The notes beneath the pieces were generated by a model, which did no database searches, was not told the origin of the DNA, and saw only the letters and a program-made list of their open reading frames with translations. The position numbers were made by a program, and so were the translations under genes. Shown piece after piece: positions 59,101 through 64,000 of a stretch of DNA of 64,000 nt; the stretch's first letter is position 1, and each line of letters opens with the position of its first letter. Source of the DNA: Vescimonas coprocola (GTDB taxonomy: Bacteria; Bacillota; Clostridia; Oscillospirales; Oscillospiraceae); assembly GCF_018408575.1 (NCBI RefSeq), contig NZ_AP023418.1:1392415-1456414 (forward strand), in the 5' to 3' direction.

Positions 59101-60359
59101 ACCTGATCCTGCGACGTGGCCACGTTGTAGGTATCCGTGGTGTTGGCGTAGGCAGGACTCAGGGTCAGGCCGGACACGGAGTCCGCAGCCGCCAGACCGC
59201 TGAGGCTGGGAGTGCGGATCAGGTGGAGCGTGTAGGTCTGATACTGCTCATAGGTACCGCCCTTCAGACGGGCCTCGCACACCACGTCCGCATTTTTCAG
59301 GCTGTTGGACTCGACACTATCCGTCAGGGCAGTTACCTTGCTCTTCCAGCTGCTGGCCTTGTTGCCGTTGGGGTCGCCCGCCTTGTAGACACGGATGTTG
59401 GTGGTATCCACGCCGTCACCCGGCTCAAAATAGGGATAGAGCGAGTTGTACGCATGGTCCGGGATCAGGTAGGTTCCCTCGGCGGCGGTAACGTCCTGCT
59501 TGGGCATCTCGCCGTAGGTTTTCCAGTAATTGTCGATACCAATGCCTACGGACTTGATCCACTGGCCGGCAGGCAGCTGGGCGGTGAGGGTGGTACCCTC
59601 CTTCACCTCCAGCGTGCCACGGACATGGCGGAACTCGCCGTCGGACAGGTCGAAGGTATAGGTGGCGGGGATCAGGTCCACGGTGTTGGTGTTCTTCACC
59701 GTGACAACGGTGCCGAACTCACTGGTGAACACGGCTTCGCCGGGGGTGATGGCCTCGCCGCCCATGGTGGCGCTGATGGTCAGCGGTGTGGTCTTGCCCT
59801 CCAGGAACTTGGCGTGCTTGTCGATGGCGCTGAACAGCGCATCGTTCAGGGTCTTGGCCGTGGTGTCCGTGGCGGCATAGAAGCCCTTCACGGCGGCATC
59901 ATAGGCCTCCTGAGCGGCCTTGTAATCCCTCAGGCCGTTGGTAGCGGTGTTGTAGACCGCCATGTTGGCCGCCAGCTTCTGGAGGTTTGCTCCATGGCTC
60001 TGGCTCGAGTTGGTGGTGAACCAGATTGCCGTCAGGCCATCTGCCGACTGATCCAGCTTGTATCCATCCTCGTCGTAATGGATGCTGAAGTTGTCGGTGG
60101 TGCCATCGACAGCGGTAATGTATCCGCTGTCGATGCCGCTGAAGGTGTGGCTGCTTTTTTTCAGCACATCCTTCACCGTGTCGCCGGAGTGATAGGTGAC
60201 ATACTCCGGTTCGATGAGGAATCCGTTCTGCGTCACCGCCATCAGGGCGATCTGCTGGGTGTCCGCCGCCAGCGCCGCCGAAGGCAGCAGCGACAGCAGC
60301 ATCAGGAACGTCAGCAGAACCGACAGAAGGCGGTTTCCGAGATGTGTCTTCTCTTTCAT
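53193..60359 (-). CDS. 2388-aa repeat-rich surface protein with PQQ-type propeller
   Basis: A very large wall-linked protein. Signal peptide (about 1-31); a DUF4430-like domain (about 45-130: HSGDTVKDVLKKS); two Cadherin-like beta-sandwich repeats (LSGLAAADSVSGLTLSPAY and LESLSAKDQNDVVVPL); a PEGA-type domain (VVTRYGYVGQKKTFTAGEA). Next are a PQQ/WD-like beta-propeller (about 950-1330: GSPIIVGGYLYTYSG, IAYADGYIYTGFW) and a bacterial Ig domain (DATGLKVTAHYANG). Then come eight copies of an about 78-residue PVWKWNDDF module, four followed by an about 50-residue module with CETAG and WKC(D/E)VCGKLF. A CxxC pair module, TPATGD, a membrane helix and KRKNKKD close it. ATG at 60359 follows AAAGGAG. 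Binding partner unknown. Confidence 0.9.
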   Translation of the reverse strand: MKEKTHLGNRLLSVLLTFLMLLSLLPSAALAADTQQIALMAVTQNGFLIEPEYVTYHSGDTVKDVLKKSSHTFSGIDSGYITAVDGTTDNFSIHYDEDGYKLDQSADGLTAIWFTTNSSQSHGANLQKLAANMAVYNTATNGLRDYKAAQEAYDAAVKGFYAATDTTAKTLNDALFSAIDKHAKFLEGKTTPLTISATMGGEAITPGEAVFTSEFGTVVTVKNTNTVDLIPATYTFDLSDGEFRHVRGTLEVKEGTTLTAQLPAGQWIKSVGIGIDNYWKTYGEMPKQDVTAAEGTYLIPDHAYNSLYPYFEPGDGVDTTNIRVYKAGDPNGNKASSWKSKVTALTDSVESNSLKNADVVCEARLKGGTYEQYQTYTLHLIRTPSLSGLAAADSVSGLTLSPAYANTTDTYNVATSQDQVKITPTALCSGAAITVAGKSTQSGSPVTVNLADCKQDSGKKYLIPVVLTANGQSVTYTVKVQKRASTPVILNHEEGLDVKVYSQTGDYIAPTSSTGTADTYMLTLGCGYTYLATKDVYYHAEHAFPAQPGMTLTVPTPVTDDWLTGLSARTGNNAPLCDMSPTFTEGTHEYTFTVESNSSSFQLQRVRADSSYKTTLYAAYHRNTAWPDRTMEKTLTASDTSYTPIPSFMAVGGYGNTARLKVAQSKTVNGATLYQDYFINVNRTMTLESLSAKDQNDVVVPLNQGGDTTKATFTKLVYDYTADVSEKASELRLTLRPLSSYRMDADMTVTVACGDWSRSITYDKDQKPSDRQTVAVPLKAGSAAAETITVTVSHKETGSIAGTYTIKVNKQAPIETTITTTPGDATVFLTSDVTGDRILPGDKGIYTLDSGSSYTVVVTRYGYVGQKKTFTAGEANKTVQIKLEKAPDSTLKDIELPTDWPLFRKNDENNGVVDVRTPITAEDTVLMWANKLGEGYSGGAVGSPIIVGGYLYTYSGTTIMKVDKETGLVLKTGTMVGGSAFAINCATYAEGMIFIGLANGRVQAFNAETLESLWVYRDALGGQPNCPIAYADGYIYTGFWNQETKQANFACLSVTDEDATKTNEAKLPTWTYTHNGFYWAGAYVNSDFVLVTTDDGAEGYVTGRGSILSLNPKTGKLIDSLQATNVGDLRSSVCYDEETEAYYFTSKGGDLYQVKVNADGTFTKGSLRRLHLDNGADSASAPPMSTSTPVIANGRAYIGVSGTSQFTAYSGHNITVVDLSTFSIAYSVPTMGYPQTSGLLTTAYQNEDGYNYIYFIDNFTPGKLRVIRDMPGMTEVDPDYTTMETYSKNGEEHTIEMAYVLFTPDGAQAQYAICSPIVDEEGNIYFKNDSAQLMRLSSRITELEVTQQPDRTTYSKDDTFDATGLKVTAHYANGATKDVSDYLKYTTDPLRLDDTEITIGINLEQLVKDKLENLPENLKNQTAKWQQYQDKDGKAGVEWEIPTTSVTITVEESHNYGEPTWSWNNDFTASAVFTCTDDDGHTQTVPATVNDEVTTEPTCDKEGLRTYTAKVTFEGKDYIDTKTVPIPAKGHTLTAVAEVPATCETAGVKAHWKCDVCGKLFSDAEGKTETTLEKLTIPATGHAYGTPVWKWNDDFKATATFTCTNDTTHVKNVTAEVTSAVTTPAACETTGVRTYTAKVTFEGKEYTDTKTEVIPATGHAYGEPVWKWTDGFEATATFTCANNAAHVKNVTATVTNAVTTEATCESTGTRTYTAKVTFEGKEYTSSKTETIAATGHAYGAPVWKWNDDFKATATFTCTNDATHVENVTAEVTSAVTTPAACETTGVRTYTAKVTFEDKEYTSTKTEVIPATGHTLTAVAEVPATCETAGTSAHWKCDVCGKLFSDAEGKTETTLEKLTIPATGHAYGAPVWKWNDDFTASATFTCGNDDSHVKKVDATVTSEVTEGSCEVGGTRTYTAKVTFEGKEYTDTKTEPVPAKGHTLTAVEAVPATCETAGVKAHWKCEVCGKLFSDAEGKTETTLEKLAIPATGHTYGAPVWKWNDDFKATATFTCANDTTHVKNVTAEVTSAVTTPAACETTGVRTYTAKVTFEGEEYTDTKTEVIPATGHAYGEPVWKWNDDFTASATFTCGNDASHVKTVNAAVTNEVTTAATCEADGVRTYTAKVTFEGKEYTDTKTEPVPAKGHQLTAVEAVPATCETAGTSAHWKCEVCGKLFSDADGKTETTLEKLAIPATGHTYGAPVWKWNDDFTASATFTCGNDDSHVETVNAAVTNEVTTEATCEADGVRTYTAKVTFEGKEYTDTKTEVIPATSHDTELVGAKDATCTEDGYTGDEVCKVCGVTVKQGEVIPALGHDYKDGKCSRCGAEEPTTPVEPGKPQQPEKPTTPDTPATGDSSNMTALWVVLAVAGLGIIALVVLLVTKRKNKKD
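53550..55990 (-). repeat. Tandem DNA repeats inside the surface protein gene
   Basis: About 2.4 kb of near-identical units of roughly 230 bases, some with an added unit of roughly 150 bases, coding the PVWKWNDDF and CGKLF modules. High DNA identity suggests recent expansion and copy-number change by recombination; misassembly is also possible here. Confidence 0.8.
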
Positions 60360-60389
60360 CTTTCATACTCCTTTCTGTTCTTTTATGAT

Positions 60390-62630
60390 TCAAATCACCT
60401 GACAGGTGAGGAATCTCTGTTTCCAGCGTCTGGCCGCCGGGACACGCTCCCGCCACAGACGCTCCGTCCCCTCCAGCAGCTTCTGCGCCTGTTGGCGTTG
60501 GGGCTCCTCGATGGGGTGGTCGCTGAACCAGACCTCCTGCTCCAGCGCCGTCAGCTGCCGGGCCGTCTCGTCGCCCAGCAGAGCCGTCAGGGCCGCCTGC
60601 CGCTGGGGGGATGCCTCGCTCCACGCTCCCGGCTGCAAGGCCGTCAGCTGCCGGTGCAGGGCGCTGAGCATGGCCTGACAGGCCACCCGTCCGTCGGGGT
60701 CCTCAAAGCGCCTGCGCTGCTGCTTCAGCCTTCGCCGCAGCAGCACCGTCCGCAGCGCCATGGCTGCCAAGCACACCAGCACCAGTGCCGCCAAGGTCAG
60801 CAGCACGCTCTGGATAAAGATCCGCTGGCTGTGGTCGTCCTGGGGCTCCTGAGAGATGTCGGTCTGGTTCTGTTGGGGCGTTTGATCCTGCCCCGTGTAG
60901 GTCGTTCCGTTTTCATTTTCCGCCGGGTCGCCGTCCTCCGGCAGCTGGTAGACGATGTTCTCCTCGTAGCCGGGGACGGTGTCGAAGGGGATCCAGCCCA
61001 CGCCGTCCAGATAGTACTCCGCCCAGGCATGGGCGGCCCGCTGGGTCAGGGTCAGCTGCGCCCCGTCCGACAGGGCCTCCGCCTGCTGCCGGGTCACCAC
61101 ATAGCCCTCCACATACCGGGCCGGGATGCCGCAGCAGCGCAGCAGCAGCGTCGTCAGCGTGGCATAGTGGACACTGTACCCCTGTCGGGCGCCGGTCAGC
61201 AGCCACGCCGCCACGTCGCCGGTGGCCGGGGTGACCGTCCCCTCCCGGAGGGTCAGGTTGGCCGCCAGAAAGCGGCTGATCTCCGTCTTGGCCTGAGTGG
61301 TGTTCCAGCCCTGACCGGGGCTGAACTGCGCCGTCAGGGCGTCGTAGGTGTCCTGCGGCACCGTGAGATAGTGGTCATAGACCCACTGGCGATAGACGCT
61401 CTCCCCCGTCCGGTAGTCGCTGTCCGTCTCCGCCTGCGCCAGCTGCTGCTGGAGCAGGTAGCTCTCCTCCACCGGGTACAGCGCCGCCTCATAGCTGCGC
61501 TGGGTGGGGTCGGTCATGCCCTCGCCGGTGAGGTCACGGGCATCCAGTGCGCTCTCCAGCCCGTCGCCCCCGCCATAGGGGGTATAGGCCACGGAGCGGC
61601 AGGCGCCCAGCACCTGAATGGTCACATGGTTCTCGCTCTCGGCCTCACCGTTGGCCTGCGCCAGCTGCTGGGCCGGGAAGAAATAGCCGCTTTGCAGGCT
61701 ATACAGCATCGGAGCCTCCTCCGTCAAGCGGCGGGCCGCCAGCTGCTGCCAACCGGTGCCGGTGTACTCCCCCGCCACATAGCCCCGCAGATACAGGGGC
61801 GTCCAGTGTTCCATGGTCAGCCGCAGCGCCGGCTCCTGTCCGGGGGAAAAGGCCCCGGAACCGGAGATGTCTCCCTCCGGCAGGGGATCGGCGGCATCCT
61901 CATAGTGCCAGTGGTGCAGGGCCTTGCCCAGCCGCCGCCCCAGCGCCGTGGGGGATGCGCCGCCGGAGAGGCCCTCCGGCAGCAGTCCGATCAGCAGCAC
62001 CAGCACCAGCGCTCCCGCTGTGATGGCCTTGGCCCTGCGGCCTATGGCACTGCCCTGCACAAAGCACAGCAGCACCCCCAGCAGGAAGCAGGTAAACCAC
62101 CAGCCCCCCGGCACAAGGCCCGCCAAACGCAGCGCCAGCAGTCCTGCGGCACAGGCAGCCGCCGGCCATATCCGCCAGCGCTGCCGCAGCACAAGGCCCG
62201 CGGCAAGGCCCGTTACGGCCCCCATAGGCAGCAGCAGCCACCAGACGCTGCCCGCCCCCACATAGGGCGGCGTGTACCGTCCGGTCTGCTGAAAGCGCCA
62301 CTGACCCCACAAGTCTCCCAGCCCCGCCAGAGCAGCGCTGATGTGGCTCCGCAGCAGTATGCCCGCCGCCAACAGCACCAGCAGCGCTCCGCAGATAGCG
62401 GCCCGCTGCCATTTCCGGTCCCACCGCAGCAGCAGGCCCGCCGCAAGGCCCAGCGCCGCCAGAGCGCCCAGCCCCAGCAGGCCCAGCATCGGCTCCGGGC
62501 GCAGGCATTGCCACAGCAGGCCCCATATGCCTGCCAGCAGCAGCACGCCCGCCGCCGCATCCGTGGGGCGCAAAGGCCGGGAGTGGGCCGGTACCGTATC
62601 AAATTGGAATGAAACAGTCTGTTTTTTCAC
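60390..62630 (-). CDS. Transglutaminase-like membrane protein, Cys replaced by Ser
   Basis: A 746-aa protein. The first 210 residues form about six or seven membrane helices, then an extracellular region with a transglutaminase/protease fold (about 430-560), a Gln/Thr/Asp-rich linker, another membrane helix and a cytoplasmic tail. The His (HAWAEYYLDG) and Asp (GWIPFD) of the catalytic triad are present, but the position usually Cys is Ser (QGYSVHYATL). It may be inactive or a serine variant. It lies in the common MoxR-DUF58-transglutaminase order. GTG at 62630 after AGGAG is the likely start. Confidence 0.88.
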   Translation of the reverse strand: MKKQTVSFQFDTVPAHSRPLRPTDAAAGVLLLAGIWGLLWQCLRPEPMLGLLGLGALAALGLAAGLLLRWDRKWQRAAICGALLVLLAAGILLRSHISAALAGLGDLWGQWRFQQTGRYTPPYVGAGSVWWLLLPMGAVTGLAAGLVLRQRWRIWPAAACAAGLLALRLAGLVPGGWWFTCFLLGVLLCFVQGSAIGRRAKAITAGALVLVLLIGLLPEGLSGGASPTALGRRLGKALHHWHYEDAADPLPEGDISGSGAFSPGQEPALRLTMEHWTPLYLRGYVAGEYTGTGWQQLAARRLTEEAPMLYSLQSGYFFPAQQLAQANGEAESENHVTIQVLGACRSVAYTPYGGGDGLESALDARDLTGEGMTDPTQRSYEAALYPVEESYLLQQQLAQAETDSDYRTGESVYRQWVYDHYLTVPQDTYDALTAQFSPGQGWNTTQAKTEISRFLAANLTLREGTVTPATGDVAAWLLTGARQGYSVHYATLTTLLLRCCGIPARYVEGYVVTRQQAEALSDGAQLTLTQRAAHAWAEYYLDGVGWIPFDTVPGYEENIVYQLPEDGDPAENENGTTYTGQDQTPQQNQTDISQEPQDDHSQRIFIQSVLLTLAALVLVCLAAMALRTVLLRRRLKQQRRRFEDPDGRVACQAMLSALHRQLTALQPGAWSEASPQRQAALTALLGDETARQLTALEQEVWFSDHPIEEPQRQQAQKLLEGTERLWRERVPAARRWKQRFLTCQVI

Positions 62631-62639
62631 CAAAAGCTC

Positions 62640-63704
62640 CTAATTCCACATCCATTTTCCCAGTATTTCCTGCATATCCTCCGGGGTGAAGCGGCACACG
62701 CCCTCCCCGGCGCAGGGCTCATCGCTGCACAGCAGCACGACGGCATCCTCCGGCAGCTGTCCGTCCGCCGGAAGCTGGGTACAGCAGTACAGCAGCTTTC
62801 CCTCCGGCCGCAGCTCCGGCGGCTGCGGCTCCTCCTGTGCCTTGCTTTTCAGCAGCGCCGTCACCGCTTCGGGCAGCTGCTCCTCCCCGGTGATCTCCCG
62901 GACAGAGGCGGTCTCCCCGCTCCACATGAGTCGAAAGGGCTGATCCACATAGGCCTGACACAGCGACACCGCCGCCTCCATCAGGCCGTCCGCCAGACGA
63001 GGCGTGGCCGTGCGGCGCTCCACATAGATGGTCAATCGGTGATCCACCGGCTTGGCCGCATCCCGCACCATGTATCGTCCTGCCTTGGCGGAGAGCTTCC
63101 AGTGGATCTGACGCAGACTGTCGCCGGGGACATATTCCCGGATCTGAAAGATCTCCGTAGGATCGCTGCCCCGGACATCCGGGGCGTACTCCTCGCAGTC
63201 CGTCTGGCGGCTCACGGCTGACACCGGGTCTGCCTCGATGGGGAAGGTATCCGGCATGACGCAGGTGCGTCCCTGCACCGTGCAGGGGATCCTCACCGGC
63301 AGCACGCCCAGCAGATCCCACAGCACCAGCTCCGCCGCCTGCATCACCAGACAGCCGCAGCAGGTACTCTGCACCTGCCACGCTCCCCGGCCCTGATGCA
63401 GGGTCAGTTTCTCCCGGTGCGTCTCTCCGGTAACGGTGTTCTCCACCGATACCGTGAGCCTGCCCCGGCCGAAGGGAACGCCCTGCCGCACCTCCGCCGT
63501 CACGGAAAAGGGCTTACCCTTCTCCGCCGTCACGGGGCAGCTGAGCCGCACCTGCGACCGCTTCCTTGTCAGCAGCAGTGCAAGCCAGCCCGCCAGCGGC
63601 GCCATCAGCCAGCACAGGGCCAGCCACGGGGCAGGTGCCCAAGGCGTCACCAGCCAGCACAGCACCAGTCCGGCCTCCGTCAAAAGCCACAGCAGCGTGC
63701 TCAT
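62640..63704 (-). CDS. DUF58-domain membrane protein
   Basis: A 354-aa protein with two N-terminal membrane helices and the DUF58 signature (IREYVPGDSLRQIHWKLSAK). DUF58 proteins occur with MoxR ATPases and transglutaminase-like proteins; together they are thought to act as a chaperone-like complex at the membrane. The start overlaps the MoxR stop as ATGA. Confidence 0.92.
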   Translation of the reverse strand: MSTLLWLLTEAGLVLCWLVTPWAPAPWLALCWLMAPLAGWLALLLTRKRSQVRLSCPVTAEKGKPFSVTAEVRQGVPFGRGRLTVSVENTVTGETHREKLTLHQGRGAWQVQSTCCGCLVMQAAELVLWDLLGVLPVRIPCTVQGRTCVMPDTFPIEADPVSAVSRQTDCEEYAPDVRGSDPTEIFQIREYVPGDSLRQIHWKLSAKAGRYMVRDAAKPVDHRLTIYVERRTATPRLADGLMEAAVSLCQAYVDQPFRLMWSGETASVREITGEEQLPEAVTALLKSKAQEEPQPPELRPEGKLLYCCTQLPADGQLPEDAVVLLCSDEPCAGEGVCRFTPEDMQEILGKWMWN

Positions 63705-64000
63705 GCCCGCCGCTCCGACAGCACCGGCGGCTGGGTCTGCGCCAGCACCTCCGCCACGATGGCCTCCGGTGTGTACTCGTTGAGGCGGGCCTTGGAGGAA
63801 AGCATCAGACGGTGGGCAAACACATACTCCGCCATCTGCGTCACATCCTCCGGCACCACGAAATCCCGGCCCTCTGCGAAGGCTCTGGCCTTAGCCGTGC
63901 GGCACAGGGCCAAAGCGCCACGGGGGCTGATACCCAGCTTCAGCAGCGGATGGGTGCGTGTCACCTCCGCCAGCCGGGCGATATAATCATAGATCTGGTC
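63701..64000 (-). CDS. MoxR-family AAA+ ATPase, C-terminal part (runs off window)
   Basis: Only the last 99 residues are in the window. They match the lid domain of MoxR ATPases (LKLGISPRGALALCRTAKAR, FVVPEDVTQMAEYVFAHRLM). Walker A and B lie beyond base 64000. First gene of the transglutaminase operon seen here. Confidence 0.9.
   Translation of the reverse strand, partial: DQIYDYIARLAEVTRTHPLLKLGISPRGALALCRTAKARAFAEGRDFVVPEDVTQMAEYVFAHRLMLSSKARLNEYTPEAIVAEVLAQTQPPVLSERRA

Noticed and set aside
53178-62612. A plus-strand open frame of 3144 codons opposite the repeat protein and transglutaminase genes
   Set aside because: It is an antisense shadow of two GC-rich genes with clear domains. Its product is low-complexity Gly/His/Leu-rich, with no family and no ribosome site.

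Overview
The window looks like a chromosome piece from a GC-rich Gram-positive gut Clostridium-class bacterium, most likely an Oscillospiraceae relative. The signs are the order rpsF-ssb-rpsR, TrmH-type methylase, dprA, topA, trmFO, plsX, acpP, rnc, strong AGGAGG ribosome sites, and surface proteins with sortase-type tails. The genus is inference; no 16S gene is present.

Layout: (1) 1-10161 is core chromosome: a leftward ribosomal protein/SSB operon, then a rightward run for RNA methylation, DNA uptake, topoisomerase I, tRNA methylation, phospholipid/fatty-acid synthesis, RNase III and a HAD phosphatase. (2) 10162-51629 is a tRNA-Leu(CAA) gene split in its anticodon arm by a 41.4 kb integrative and conjugative element (ICE). 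A 13-bp core is duplicated at 10193-10205 and 51574-51586, and joining the two flanks rebuilds a perfect tRNA. The ICE carries its own complete tRNA-Leu(CAA) at 10352-10439, close to its integrase. (3) 51630-64000 is chromosome again: vitamin B6-type genes, a 2388-aa repeat-rich surface protein and a transglutaminase/DUF58/MoxR operon running off the window.

Inside the ICE nearly every gene points left. From right to left: Xis-like protein, ParA/ParB, lipoprotein, a 1413-aa thioester/Cna-B adhesin, a winged-helix protein, ArdA, then an AT-rich cargo unit. Next come a TOPRIM protein, a cytosine methylase, MobC, relaxase, PcfB, an ArdC-like protein and the VirD4, Maff2, adenine methylase, VirB6, PrgI, VirB4 and CHAP-hydrolase transfer genes of the Tn1549/CTn4 kind. 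After these lie a second tyrosine recombinase between inverted repeats, an Rrf2 regulator, a small-gene cluster with an alpha-CTD-only protein, HU and a six-domain isopeptide adhesin, then a sigma-like factor, MazF-like toxin, Xis and integrase.

Three things stand out. First, the cargo unit at 36642-41835 (Fic protein, AlbA_2/Schlafen protein, class III nucleotide cyclase, DUF5706 membrane effector, one-TM protein) looks like an expanded Pycsar-type anti-phage system. It has its own promoter/operator and terminator. Second, the ICE destroys a host tRNA and supplies a replacement. Third, the second recombinase sits in a 1.5 kb segment bounded by 25-bp inverted repeats, with a near-consensus promoter pointing out. 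Inversion would aim that promoter at the Rrf2/adhesin cluster.
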